A stretch of 64,000 nt of DNA, taken from assembly GCF_000455225.1 (NCBI RefSeq), contig NZ_HF954532.1, positions 142,844 through 206,843 on the forward strand, read 5' to 3'. Below are positions 26,725-35,190 of the stretch, piece by piece. Both the position numbers and the translations under genes were made by a program. This DNA comes from Megasphaera massiliensis (lineage in GTDB: Bacteria > Bacillota > Negativicutes > Veillonellales > Megasphaeraceae). The notes beneath the pieces are model-generated. The model saw only the letters and a list, made by a program, of their open reading frames with translations. It did no database searches and had not been told where the DNA came from. Positions within the stretch are counted from its first letter, which is position 1; every line of letters starts with the position of its first letter.

Positions 26725-27952
26725 CTTTATCCTTCTTTACTTGATTTTCCTTGGCTGCAGCCTTTTCTTTCGTAGCTTTATACCCGTACTTCTGTGTCCA
26801 TTCTTTATCTTTCTGCTGAATATCGCCCTTGCTCAGCATCGCCGCTTTGCTGTCAGCGGCTCGCTGCAAATTACCGGCAATACTCGTAACGCTGTCACCG
26901 GCAGCTCCGGTCATGATATACTGGCCGTTCAGATAGAGTTCATCGCCCCGGGTACTGATGTTCCAGGACGGATCTTTTTTATTGATGGTTTCCGTCAGCA
27001 CTTTATTGTCTTTTGGCGCTTCGCCATAGACGTCGTGGAAGGACCGTGCCAAATTACCGGCTACGAGGAAGGCCCGGCGGCGCGACGAATAATCGCCCAT
27101 AGCAGCCGGCGTCACGACAGGCTGAGCATTGACATAGACCGTATTGCCGCCGACTTGGACGTGGTTTCCTGACCACTGGCTCATGCGGCCGGCCAATTTT
27201 TGAATACGGCTCGACATCTGGGGATGGTTATTCGGGCTGATGACTCGTTTAAAACCTTCCTGCCATAAATCACCGTACTGTTCGTAAACGTACTGCATGG
27301 ACGAAGCTGCCCCACCGACATTATAAGCCGTGTTCTTGATGATGTTGAAACCCGTTTCATCGGCCTGTTTTTCTTGGTCCATGGTAACGACTTCATTATC
27401 GATATAGTTGACAGCTACACTGCCAAGCAGTATATCGAGGACGTTGGCGTTGCCGCCGAGGGCTACGTCGACCAAGGTTGCAATGCCGATACTCTTCAAG
27501 ACGCCGTTTACGGCATGACGCTTTTCACCGTGCTGCATTTCATGGCTGAGGGTAAAGGCCAGTTCATCATCATTTAAGGCCTCGACCATCCCGCGGTTAA
27601 TCGAAATAACGCCGCCGACCGTTTCAAAAGCATTGAGTTCCTTCGAAGGATTGACGTATACGTCGTAATTTCGCTTAACGAGTCCCGTCGCCACGAGGTT
27701 GCGCTGAATCGTTTCTACTCTCCGGCTGTAGGCTTCGTCGTCAAGAACGCCGGTCTTCGCCTGGGTACTGGCCAGCATCTGTTTCTGATTCTGATCATCC
27801 ATTTTCATCAGCTGCTGACGGGCCATAGCCATGGAAGCCGCTCCATAAAGCAGGATCTGAGCTGCCGAGGCAGCAGAAACAGCGGCTACCGGAGCCACAC
27901 AGAGGGTAAATCCGGCCACCATCGTCGTCAGCCATTTTTTCCATCGATTCAT
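26717..27952 (-). CDS. Exported M48-family metalloprotease
   Basis: A 411-residue zinc protease with a clear signal peptide (LTTMVAGFTLCVAPVAAVSA). The HExxH motif is in FTLSHEMQHGEKRHAVNG near residue 140, and the downstream zinc ligand is likely in QEKQADETGFNI. It is related to BepA/LoiP-type periplasmic proteases involved in outer-membrane protein quality control. The C-terminal 150 residues have no recognised fold and end in a Lys/Glu-rich tail. Overlaps the GIY-YIG gene by four bases and the SGNH gene by eight. Confidence 0.82.
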   Translation of the reverse strand: MNRWKKWLTTMVAGFTLCVAPVAAVSAASAAQILLYGAASMAMARQQLMKMDDQNQKQMLASTQAKTGVLDDEAYSRRVETIQRNLVATGLVKRNYDVYVNPSKELNAFETVGGVISINRGMVEALNDDELAFTLSHEMQHGEKRHAVNGVLKSIGIATLVDVALGGNANVLDILLGSVAVNYIDNEVVTMDQEKQADETGFNIIKNTAYNVGGAASSMQYVYEQYGDLWQEGFKRVISPNNHPQMSSRIQKLAGRMSQWSGNHVQVGGNTVYVNAQPVVTPAAMGDYSSRRRAFLVAGNLARSFHDVYGEAPKDNKVLTETINKKDPSWNISTRGDELYLNGQYIMTGAAGDSVTSIAGNLQRAADSKAAMLSKGDIQQKDKEWTQKYGYKATKEKAAAKENQVKKDKDA

Positions 27953-28227
27953 AGTGAGTCATCTCCCTTAGGACAAACCGAAAGCTGGTCACGGCAGAGC
28001 TGCTCTTTTTTGTCTTTCGACCACTGCTTGATTTCCCATTCCCAATGCATAGCTTCGTGTTTTGTAGGAAAACCCTGGCACCAGGCCAGGGTCACAGGTC
28101 GACGGGAACGGGTATACTTAGCCCCTCTGCCATCATTGTGCGCGGCCACCCGTTTAGATACATCGAGGGTCCAGCCGGTGTATAACGACTGGTCGGCACA
28201 GCGCACCATATACGTATAATAAATCAT
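27949..28227 (-). CDS. GIY-YIG nuclease superfamily protein (YhbQ-like)
   Basis: A 92-residue single-domain GIY-YIG protein of the UPF0213/YhbQ type. YYTYMVRC and SLYTGWTLDVSKRVAAHN form the motif, with the conserved Arg in SKRVAAHN and a Glu in AMHWEWEIK. Possible DNA endonuclease; the role is not known. It starts six bases after ppiB and overlaps the M48 gene by four. Confidence 0.85.
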   Translation of the reverse strand: MIYYTYMVRCADQSLYTGWTLDVSKRVAAHNDGRGAKYTRSRRPVTLAWCQGFPTKHEAMHWEWEIKQWSKDKKEQLCRDQLSVCPKGDDSL

Positions 28228-28233
28228 GAAGCC

Positions 28234-28713
28234 TTACGCTTCAGTCGTGATTTCAACGGTATTCAAAACGACATCTTCGAGGGGTTTATCGGCGAAGTCC
28301 GTCTGAACGCCGCTGATTTTTTCGACAACATCATAATTCTTAACGACTTTGCCGAAGATAGAATGATGATTCTGGAGCCACGGCGTCGGTACGACGGTGA
28401 CGAAGAACTGAGAGCTTCCCGTGTTGGGGCCGGCATTGGCCATAGCTAAGATACCGGGCTGGCTGAAATCGAGGCCTTCGCCGAATTCATCGGGAATGGT
28501 CTGTTTCGAGCCGCCGCGGCCGGTACCGGTCGGGTCGCCGCCTTGAATCATGAAGTCGGCAATGATGCGATGGAAAATCGTTCCATCGTAAAATCCGTCC
28601 TTGGCCAAGGTTACAAAATTTTCAACGGTAATCGGTGCTTTTTCTGCAAAGAGCTCTACCGTAAAGTCGCCGTTATTCGTTTTAAACACAGCATAGGTTT
28701 TATTATCTGACAT
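28234..28713 (-). CDS. ppiB: Cyclophilin-type peptidyl-prolyl isomerase
   Basis: A 159-residue cytoplasmic cyclophilin (no signal peptide) that accelerates proline isomerisation. Family motifs are TIFHRIIADFMIQGGDPTGTGRGG with the catalytic Arg in FHRI, ILAMANAGPNTGSSQFFVT and LQNHHSIFGKV. AGGAGG lies about eight bases before the ATG. First gene of an operon with the GIY-YIG, M48 and SGNH genes. Confidence 0.92.
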   Translation of the reverse strand: MSDNKTYAVFKTNNGDFTVELFAEKAPITVENFVTLAKDGFYDGTIFHRIIADFMIQGGDPTGTGRGGSKQTIPDEFGEGLDFSQPGILAMANAGPNTGSSQFFVTVVPTPWLQNHHSIFGKVVKNYDVVEKISGVQTDFADKPLEDVVLNTVEITTEA

Positions 28714-28752
28714 CGTGAATTCCTCCTATTTACATATCTGTCGAATCTATTA

Positions 28753-28779
28753 TAATATAGATTATATACATCTATATTA
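28753..28779. promoter_or_regulatory. 27-bp inverted repeat between ppiB and hcp (candidate operator)
   Basis: TAATATAGAT (28753-28762) is repeated inverted as ATCTATATTA (28770-28779) with a 7-base spacer. It overlaps TATAAT-like sequence of the ppiB promoter and lies about 200 bases before hcp. No known binding site was matched. Confidence 0.45.
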
Positions 28780-28977
28780 CCGTAGAAAACCTCATTTCGC
28801 AAGCATCGTTTTCGTTTCCAAAAGGAAAGATAATTTTCATTTTGTTGTAAATGCAACGGAAATCCACATCGACTCCTGCTATACTCTACGTATACTCGAT
28901 AAGAGCTGAAGACATACTAGATAACTTACGTATTCATTCATTTTTTATTGTGATAAAGATAGAGGAGGTTTTTTTCA

Positions 28978-30549
28978 ATGACAAAAGAACAACAGATGTT
29001 TTGCTTCCAGTGTGAACAGACCGCTTTCGGTACAGGCTGTACGGGTGGTGCCGGTGTCTGTGGAAAATCATCGGCTGAAGCCGGTCTCCAGGACAAATTG
29101 ACCGGCGCTCTAATCGGTCTCGCCCGTACCTGTCAGACCGCCGTTCCGACGGCGCAGACCTACCGGGTCATTCTCGAAGGCCTGTTCACGACCGTTACCA
29201 ACGTCAACTTCAACACCGAAACGACGCAGGTTATGATCGACAAAGTCCATGCTGAATCGGCCTCTCTTTCGGATTCCCCGGCTGACGACTACGACATGAG
29301 CGGCCTGTGGAATGCCGATGAAGACATTCGCTCCTTGAAATCACTCATTCTCTTCGGCATGCGCGGCATGGCAGCCTACGCCTATCATGCCCTGATGCTC
29401 GGCAAATCCAGTGACGAACTGGGCGCCTTCTTCATCAAAGGCCTTTCGGCCCTGAGCGAAGACTGGGGCATGGACGAACTGCTTCCTATCGTCATGGAAA
29501 CAGGTAAAGTCAACCTGACCTGCATGGCCCTCCTCGACGAAGCCAACACCTCGACGTACGGCACACCGGTTCCGACGACGGTTCCCTTGACCATCGAAAA
29601 AGGCCCGTTCATCGTCGTTACCGGCCACGACCTTAAAGATATGGAACGCCTCCTCCAGCAGACAGAAGGCAAAGGCATCAACGTCTACACCCACGGCGAA
29701 ATGCTCCCGTCCCATGCATATCCGGAACTGAAAAAATACAAACACCTCAAAGGCAACTTCGGCACGGCTTGGCAGAACCAGCAGAAAGAATTCGACGGCG
29801 TCCCCGGCGCCTTCCTGTTCACGACGAACTGCCTCATGCCCCCCAAGAAATCCTACATCGACCGCGTCTTCACGACGGAAGTCGTCTCCTTTGACGGCGT
29901 AACCCATATCGGCGAAGACAAGGACTTCACGCCGGTCATTGAAAAAGCCTTGGAACTCGGCGGCTATAAAGAAGAACAGCACTTCACCGGCATCAACGGC
30001 GGTACGACGGTTACGACGGGCTTCGGCCATGGCACGGTTCTGTCCGTTGCCGACAAAGTCATCGAAGCCGTCAAAGCCGGCGCCATCAAACACTTCTTCC
30101 TCGTCGGCGGCTGCGACGGCGCTCGCCCGGGCCGTAACTACTACACCGACTTCGTTCAGCAGACCCCGGCCGATACCGTCATCCTGACCCTGGCCTGCGG
30201 CAAATACCGCTTCAACGACCTCGATCTCGGCACCATCGGCGGCTTGCCGCGCATCATGGATATGGGCCAGTGCAACGACGCATACAGCGCTATCCAGGTC
30301 GCCGTCGCCTTGGCGAAAGCCTTTGACTGCGGCGTCAACGACCTGCCCTTGACCTTGGTCCTCTCGTGGTACGAACAGAAAGCCGTCTGCATCCTCTTGA
30401 CCCTCCTCTACTTAGGCCTGAAAAACATCTACCTCGGCCCGACACTTCCGGCCTTCCTCTCGCCGAACGTCCTCAACTACTTAGTTGAAAACTTCAACAT
30501 CTCCCCGACGACGACGCCGGAAGCCGATTTGAAAAAAATCTTAGGATAA
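28978..30549 (+). CDS. hcp: Hydroxylamine reductase (hybrid-cluster protein)
   Basis: A 523-residue hybrid-cluster protein, an NO or hydroxylamine reductase protecting anaerobes from nitrosative stress. The N-terminal cysteines CFQCEQTAFGTGC and GVCGK hold the [4Fe-4S] cluster. Hybrid-cluster ligand regions are seen in ITVTTGFGHG-like TTVTTGFGHGTVL, FLVGGCDGARPGRNYY, VILTLACGKYRFN and MGQCNDAYSAIQVA. GAGGAGG lies before the ATG. Monocistronic, ending at a strong terminator; no hcr reductase gene is adjacent. Confidence 0.95.
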   Translation: MTKEQQMFCFQCEQTAFGTGCTGGAGVCGKSSAEAGLQDKLTGALIGLARTCQTAVPTAQTYRVILEGLFTTVTNVNFNTETTQVMIDKVHAESASLSDSPADDYDMSGLWNADEDIRSLKSLILFGMRGMAAYAYHALMLGKSSDELGAFFIKGLSALSEDWGMDELLPIVMETGKVNLTCMALLDEANTSTYGTPVPTTVPLTIEKGPFIVVTGHDLKDMERLLQQTEGKGINVYTHGEMLPSHAYPELKKYKHLKGNFGTAWQNQQKEFDGVPGAFLFTTNCLMPPKKSYIDRVFTTEVVSFDGVTHIGEDKDFTPVIEKALELGGYKEEQHFTGINGGTTVTTGFGHGTVLSVADKVIEAVKAGAIKHFFLVGGCDGARPGRNYYTDFVQQTPADTVILTLACGKYRFNDLDLGTIGGLPRIMDMGQCNDAYSAIQVAVALAKAFDCGVNDLPLTLVLSWYEQKAVCILLTLLYLGLKNIYLGPTLPAFLSPNVLNYLVENFNISPTTTPEADLKKILG

Positions 30550-30558
30550 TATACACCA

Positions 30559-30589
30559 AGGCCCTGTCCCATGCGGACAGGGCCTTTTT
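30559..30589 (+). terminator. Terminator of hcp
   Basis: AGGCCCTGTCC (30559-30569) pairs with GGACAGGGCCT (30575-30585), followed by T5. Confidence 0.9.
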
Positions 30590-30643
30590 GCGTCTACCTT
30601 ATGGAAAATACAGGAATACGAAAAATCATCATTCCCATAGATA

Positions 30644-30652
30644 TGGTATAAT
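30644..30652 (+). promoter_or_regulatory. Extended -10 promoter of the M20 peptidase gene
   Basis: TGGTATAAT gives TG one base before a perfect TATAAT (30647-30652), 30 bases before the ATG; no good -35. The same extended -10 precedes the MBL operon and mobAB. Confidence 0.5.
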
Positions 30653-30681
30653 AAGGAAAATTCTTACGGGAGATGACATTC

Positions 30682-31782
30682 ATGAACGACATCATTGAAA
30701 CCTATGTACGCCGGAACCAAGACCAGTGGCTGGAGCTCCTCAAAACGATTATTTCCATCCCGTCGCCGACGGGCCGGGAACAAGTCAAAGGCAAATGGAT
30801 CTTACAGTACCTCCACAGTCTGGGCGCCGACGGAGCCTACCGTGATGACAGCGGCAACATCCTCTATCCCTGCCGGCTGAAAAAGGGCCAAAAAGCAGCC
30901 TTGTATACGGCCCACATGGATACGGTCTTTGAAAAGTTGTCCGAGATACCGATTCACCAATCAAAAAATATCTTGTCGGCCCCGTCATGCAGTGACAACA
31001 GCGCCAGCATTGCCGGCCTGTTATTCATCATCAAGATGATTTTCGACTTAAAGCTGACACCGCCTCAGGGTATCCTCTTCGCCTTTGACGTCGGCGAAGA
31101 AGGCTTGGGCAATCTCAAGGGCATTCGCCAAATCATGACCGACTGGGCCGGCCGCATTTCTGAAGTCGTCGCCGTCGACTGCACCTTCGACACCTTCGTC
31201 GCCACGGCCGTCGGCTCCCGGCGCTATGAGGTCACCATCGAAACGCCGGGCGGCCACAGCTGGATGGGCTTTGGAAACGCCAATGCCATCGCCGCGGCCG
31301 CATCCGTCATCGATTCGCTTTACAGCCTCTCGCTCCCGGCAGAACCCAAGACGACTTATAACGTCGGCACCATCAGCGGCGGCACGACGGTCAATTCCAT
31401 TGCCGCAAAGGTTCGCTTCACCGTCGATCTTCGTTCGGAAGACGGAACGTCTCTTGACAGCCTCGACAAGGCCTTCCACGCCCTCTTAGAAAAGCCGTCC
31501 CGTGATGTTCGCATTTCCTTAAAAAGCATCGGCGAACGGCCGTGCAGTCAAGTCGACCAGAATCCCCTCGTCCGGAGGATTACGGCCATCCGTAAACAGC
31601 AGGGCCTGACCACAACCTGCATTGCCGGAAGTACCGATGCCAATATTCCCCTGAGTCAGGGGATCCCGGCCATTTCCTTCGGCTTCTGCCGCAGTCGCCG
31701 TGAACACACCTTAGAAGAGTCCCTCGATCTCGATACCTTCCTGCCGGGGATGATGCAGATGCTGGCCTTTATGGGCCTATAA
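30682..31782 (+). CDS. M20-family metallopeptidase/deacylase
   Basis: A 366-residue zinc hydrolase of the M20 family (ArgE/DapE/YgeY relatives), removing acyl or aminoacyl groups. Zinc and catalytic motifs are YTAHMDTVF near residue 77, SCSDNSASIAG (metal-bridging Asp), FAFDVGEEGLGN with the catalytic Glu, and VVAVDCT. TPGGHSW marks the dimerisation domain. The start is placed at MNDIIE because the GGGAG site is too close to the ATG nine bases earlier. Stands alone between terminators. A link to the ygeY-like purine-degradation enzyme is possible but the sequence alone does not decide it. Confidence 0.82.
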   Translation: MNDIIETYVRRNQDQWLELLKTIISIPSPTGREQVKGKWILQYLHSLGADGAYRDDSGNILYPCRLKKGQKAALYTAHMDTVFEKLSEIPIHQSKNILSAPSCSDNSASIAGLLFIIKMIFDLKLTPPQGILFAFDVGEEGLGNLKGIRQIMTDWAGRISEVVAVDCTFDTFVATAVGSRRYEVTIETPGGHSWMGFGNANAIAAAASVIDSLYSLSLPAEPKTTYNVGTISGGTTVNSIAAKVRFTVDLRSEDGTSLDSLDKAFHALLEKPSRDVRISLKSIGERPCSQVDQNPLVRRITAIRKQQGLTTTCIAGSTDANIPLSQGIPAISFGFCRSRREHTLEESLDLDTFLPGMMQMLAFMGL

Positions 31783-31902
31783 CAAAGAAGTGCTCTCAAG
31801 GCCCTGACCATCGTAGAAAACTGCTGAAGGCAATCGCAAAGAAAACGCAGATTCACTCAAGATGCATGAGCTAGATGACGCCGCCATCGTTAACAAGGAA
31901 CA

Positions 31903-31932
31903 AAAAGCCTGCCGTTCAAACGGCAGGCTTTT
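31903..31932. terminator. Bidirectional terminator
   Basis: AAAAGCCTGCCGTT (31903-31916) pairs with AACGGCAGGCTTTT (31919-31932). It separates the M20 gene from the convergent adhesin gene; the rest of 31783-31983 shows no other feature. Confidence 0.8.
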
Positions 31933-31983
31933 GGCATTCGTCTCAATATCGTTGTCAAATAATTATTTCATCCGCGATCTGCA

Positions 31984-33015
31984 TTACTTTATGTTCAATT
32001 TATTCTTTAAGTCTTGATTTTCTGCTTCCAACTTGTCAACTTTTCGGCTCAAGGCGTCTAAGCGCTGCAAGACTTCATCAGAGGTACGGATATCGACGGA
32101 TGTATTTTTTTCGGCTTTCGGGCCGACGCGGAAAGTGACGCCTACGTTACCGGCGGTCTTATGGTCACCATCAAAAGAAGTGGCAGCTCCGAAGGAAAAC
32201 AGGAGATCCGGATTAGCGTGGTAGAAGCCGCCTAAGGCCATGGCTTGTTTCCCGTCATAGGCACCGCCGGCAGCAGAGATTTCAAAGCCCTTATCGGACT
32301 GGAGCGGGTGCAGCCCGGCAAGAGCTGCCGAGACAGCGCCGACCTGATCAATTTCCGTCCCTAAAGAGCGAATATTTTGATGAAGGGAGGCGGAAGCCGA
32401 CTGGAGCTGGCCTACGGTAGCAGCATCAGTGGCAGCCGTCCCATCGGCAACGTGCGTAATTCGCCGCGTCAAAAGGTCAGATCCGACAGAAACCGTATTT
32501 TCTTCATCAGCTACGCTGTTAGCACCGAGAGCGACACTGTTCTTGGCCGAAGTCTGGCTGGCATAGCCCAAGGCCAATCCATTTTCAGCCGCTCTGATGA
32601 CCTCGGCTTTATATCCAAGCGCGGCTGACTGGACTCCGTTAGCCTTGGCATAAGCCCCGATAGCCGTACCGGTCTTCGACGCATACGTATCTAAGCCGAA
32701 ATCACTGCGGGCATTGTGAACAACGACGCGGGCCACATCATAATCGCCTTTAAGGTTAGCTGCGTGATTTCCCTTCCCCGTAGCTTCATCCATCCCATAA
32801 GGATTATCTTCAGCTGAAGTTTTCGATGTAACCAAGACAGACGCCCCGGCTCGAGCATCGACGCGAGCCGTGTCGGCCGTCGCCCCTTCATGTGTCTGCG
32901 TCGAATCACCGACATTAAGAAAAGAACCGTCCCCTACGTAATCCGCTGCGAAAACCATGCTCCCTGTCATAGCTGCAATAACCATGGCTGTACTTATTGC
33001 TTTTACCGTCTTCAT
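31984..33015 (-). CDS. YadA-type trimeric autotransporter adhesin, small, with C-terminal coiled coil
   Basis: A 343-residue secreted outer-membrane protein. It has a signal peptide to about residue 24 (AMTGSMVFAA) and head repeats of the GTAIGAYAKANG / ALGYASQTSAKNSVALGANS kind (about 115-180). The neck ITHVADGTAATDAATVGQL spans 187-204, followed by a short coiled coil and a YadA anchor barrel (about 226-297, GAVSAALAGLHPLQ onward). A further heptad-like coil (about 310-343, VLQRLDALSRKVDKLEAENQ) follows the barrel; canonical YadA ends at the barrel. The start has an upstream GGAG and fits the signal peptide. Its presence implies an outer membrane. Confidence 0.85.
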   Translation of the reverse strand: MKTVKAISTAMVIAAMTGSMVFAADYVGDGSFLNVGDSTQTHEGATADTARVDARAGASVLVTSKTSAEDNPYGMDEATGKGNHAANLKGDYDVARVVVHNARSDFGLDTYASKTGTAIGAYAKANGVQSAALGYKAEVIRAAENGLALGYASQTSAKNSVALGANSVADEENTVSVGSDLLTRRITHVADGTAATDAATVGQLQSASASLHQNIRSLGTEIDQVGAVSAALAGLHPLQSDKGFEISAAGGAYDGKQAMALGGFYHANPDLLFSFGAATSFDGDHKTAGNVGVTFRVGPKAEKNTSVDIRTSDEVLQRLDALSRKVDKLEAENQDLKNKLNIK

Positions 33016-33478
33016 TCCGCCACATCTCCCATAAATTATAGTATATTTTAAAAATTCCTTTCTTAATATATCACAAACGATACTGTATATCAATACCATT
33101 TTACATTTTTTGTTATTACTTTCACATTGTATTTTATGGAGAAATGGGAGAAAGATAGGTGCTAGCGGTACGCAGCAAACTACCGACAGCCATAATTAGG
33201 GAAACTTTTCCCGTATGGCCGGCCATTATCGACTATCATAACGATACGTCGATTCGTTTCCTGGCGGTGATGCCGGCGTAGAAGAAAAAAGATTTCTCTC
33301 GCATCCGGCAAAATAAAAAGGGTATAAAGGTTGCCCTTTATGCCCTTTTATCGAGAGTATATTTCAATATTTACAAAAAACTTCAACTATTTTTTTACAT
33401 GACTGCCAAGATCGCATTTAGAAGAGAGTCCCGCAAGACCTTCTTATGAAAAGTCTGCCGTAAAAAGCCTAACCGGGA
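33016..33478. other. 463-base intergenic stretch without a recognised gene
   Basis: Holds the beta-helix gene terminator (33312-33350), a GGGAAACTTTTCCC hairpin (near 33200) and a GC-rich block around 33160-33290 that is conserved-looking in composition but has no convincing open frame or known riboswitch. The adhesin promoter is probably in the AT-rich part just left of 33130. Confidence 0.4.
33312..33350 (-). terminator. Terminator of the beta-helix protein gene
   Basis: AAAAGGGTATAAAGG (33316-33330) pairs with CCTTTATGCCCTTTT (33335-33349); on the minus strand the stem is followed by TATTTT. It lies about 130 bases after the stop. Confidence 0.65.
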
Positions 33479-34900
33479 CTATAAAGGCTTTACCTTACCG
33501 CCGTCGTCCAGTTTTACCGTCTGTCCCTTAAGCCAGGCATTGGCCTTGTTGCTCTTATCGTAATAAATCGTGTAGCCGTTGCTGTGAATGTTGCCAAGTG
33601 TCGTATCCTCGTCCGTCAAAGCTGCGACGTAGGAGTCGCCGGTCACGTTCCAAATCGACGAGGCATCGAGAGAAAGGCTGGCCGATTTAGCCGTGTGCTT
33701 TGGATTCATAGCCCCGCTCCACTTCGAGCCGTCTGTCAAGCTGACGGAAACAGTACTGATTTTATTGGCGATGACGTCACCGCTGAGAGTTTGTTTGGCT
33801 GCCGTAAATTCAAAGTCACCGCCGTTTGAACCTTCCGTTCCCCAGCGGTCGCTGGCGACTTCGATGAGATTCTTGTTCTTCGGCGATTCAATGACCGTAT
33901 TGGTCAGGCTGGCAACGGCCTTCGTATTGGTGATGTAGAACATAGCTCCGTCAGAATAGTTGCGAAGGGTCGAATTTTTAGCCGTAAAAGAAGCTGTCCC
34001 CGTCCCGGCATCGCCGGAAAAGCTCTGGTAGAGCATGACACCGTGGTTCTTATATCCGGTGAGGGTCGAATCTTCTATGAAGATGGAATTCTTTCCTTCG
34101 ACGCAGGCGATTTCACTGCCTTTGGCGACACCATGGCTCTTCGTGAGAACGATGTTGCCCGTCGAATAGATGACCGGACTGCCTTCCCCGCTCGTCGAAA
34201 GGGTACTGCCCGTGGCGTAGACATTGCCTTCACCCCGGTCGGTCGCCAAGGCCGCGCAGTGAGCCCCTGCCGTCGTAATATCTACGTTTTCACCGTGAAT
34301 CGTACCGCCGTACGTCGCGTCGAGGCCGCGGGACGAATTGCCTTTGGTATTAATCTTAACGTCTTTAACAGTGACGACTGCATTTTTTCCCGTCGCAAAG
34401 ACGGCATTGGCCCCTTCGGCATCAGAAGTGACCGTAGAGTCGGTAAGGGACGCCGTACTGTTCGAAACGAGGAGGACGGCATTCTGACCGTTAAAATTAC
34501 TGCCATCTTCACTGGTCGTATGTCCCGTCTTGGAAAGGCGAACCTGCTTCAGGGTCACGTCAGCGCCTTGTTCTGCCAGGACGGAATTTTCATCGGCCTC
34601 ATCAGCCGTGATATCCTGATTGACCAGAAGCGCCTCTTTGCCCGTAATCCGCTGCGCAGCGGTAAATTCCGACAAGGATTTTCCCTGCTGTCCCTGAGGC
34701 GGCATGCCTTGGGGCGGCATCCCCTGTGGCGGCATCCCTTGTGGAGGCATGCCCTGCGGCGGCATCCCTTGTGGAGGCATGCCCTGCGGCATCGCCCCGT
34801 CCGAAAACGGTACATCCAAGGCCGATACGACACCAAATCCTAAAGACATAGACAGGCAGACAGCAGCTGCCAGTTTGGCCATATTCTTCGTCATTTTCAT
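33479..34900 (-). CDS. Secreted beta-helix (adhesin-like) protein with MPPQG repeats
   Basis: A 473-residue exported protein with a signal peptide to about residue 27 (LAAAVCLSMSLGFGVVSA). A linker of one MPQG and six exact MPPQG repeats follows (residues 37-70). Then come about 350 residues of short imperfect repeats rich in Asn, Thr, Ser and Gly (for example NAVLLVSNSTASLTDSTVTS, ENVDITTAGAHCAALATD) typical of right-handed parallel beta-helices. No beta-barrel, sortase or SLH anchor is seen at the end. The start is chosen at MKMTKN, eight bases after AAGGA; several ATG codons just upstream are possible. Likely surface-associated; function unknown. Confidence 0.7.
   Translation of the reverse strand: MKMTKNMAKLAAAVCLSMSLGFGVVSALDVPFSDGAMPQGMPPQGMPPQGMPPQGMPPQGMPPQGMPPQGQQGKSLSEFTAAQRITGKEALLVNQDITADEADENSVLAEQGADVTLKQVRLSKTGHTTSEDGSNFNGQNAVLLVSNSTASLTDSTVTSDAEGANAVFATGKNAVVTVKDVKINTKGNSSRGLDATYGGTIHGENVDITTAGAHCAALATDRGEGNVYATGSTLSTSGEGSPVIYSTGNIVLTKSHGVAKGSEIACVEGKNSIFIEDSTLTGYKNHGVMLYQSFSGDAGTGTASFTAKNSTLRNYSDGAMFYITNTKAVASLTNTVIESPKNKNLIEVASDRWGTEGSNGGDFEFTAAKQTLSGDVIANKISTVSVSLTDGSKWSGAMNPKHTAKSASLSLDASSIWNVTGDSYVAALTDEDTTLGNIHSNGYTIYYDKSNKANAWLKGQTVKLDDGGKVKPL
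34691..34795 (-). repeat. 15-bp tandem repeats encoding MPPQG
   Basis: Six or seven 15-base units (GGCATGCCCTGCGGC- and GGCATCCCTTGTGGC-like on the plus strand) lie in frame in the beta-helix gene. Alternating unit types suggest duplication of a 30-base block, so copy number may vary between strains. Confidence 0.8.
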
Positions 34901-35109
34901 AACCATCATCCTTTCTTGTTTTACCCGATTATATACCTCGTCGATAACACCGAAGTAATGGCCCGTGCACAATACAGTCACAATATAAAAGCAGCCGCAG
35001 TGAAGATATGGCAATTTTTTTCACGTCCCAAAACAATATCCTTAGCCCATTTCCTCACCGGTAGTGACATAACAATCACGAAATTAAACCCAAAAACAGT
35101 CTTTAACGC

Positions 35110-35163
35110 AAAACTCCCTCCATAAATCAGGCCTTATAAGGCAGACTCACGGAGGGAGTTTTT
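35110..35163 (-). terminator. Terminator of pyk
   Basis: AAAACTCCCTCC (35110-35121) pairs with GGAGGGAGTTTTT (35151-35163), with a small CCTTATAAGG hairpin inside. T-rich on both strands; it lies 28 bases after the pyk stop. Confidence 0.8.
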
Positions 35164-35190
35164 AATCATTCACGAAGTATTCTTTATGAT

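Noticed and set aside
29341-30093. 250-codon minus-strand frame opposite hcp
   Set aside because: Shadow frame of a well-supported gene.
30682-31782. Calling the M20 peptidase ygeY
   Set aside because: Only general M20 motifs are visible and it is 25 kb from the purine-type cluster; kept as a generic M20 enzyme.
33130-33300. Riboswitch in the gap before the adhesin gene
   Set aside because: Checked by eye for cyclic-di-GMP, cobalamin and glycine motifs; none of the conserved cores is present.
34691-34795. Possible minisatellite or CRISPR in the 34.7 kb region
   Set aside because: Explained by the in-frame MPPQG coding repeats.
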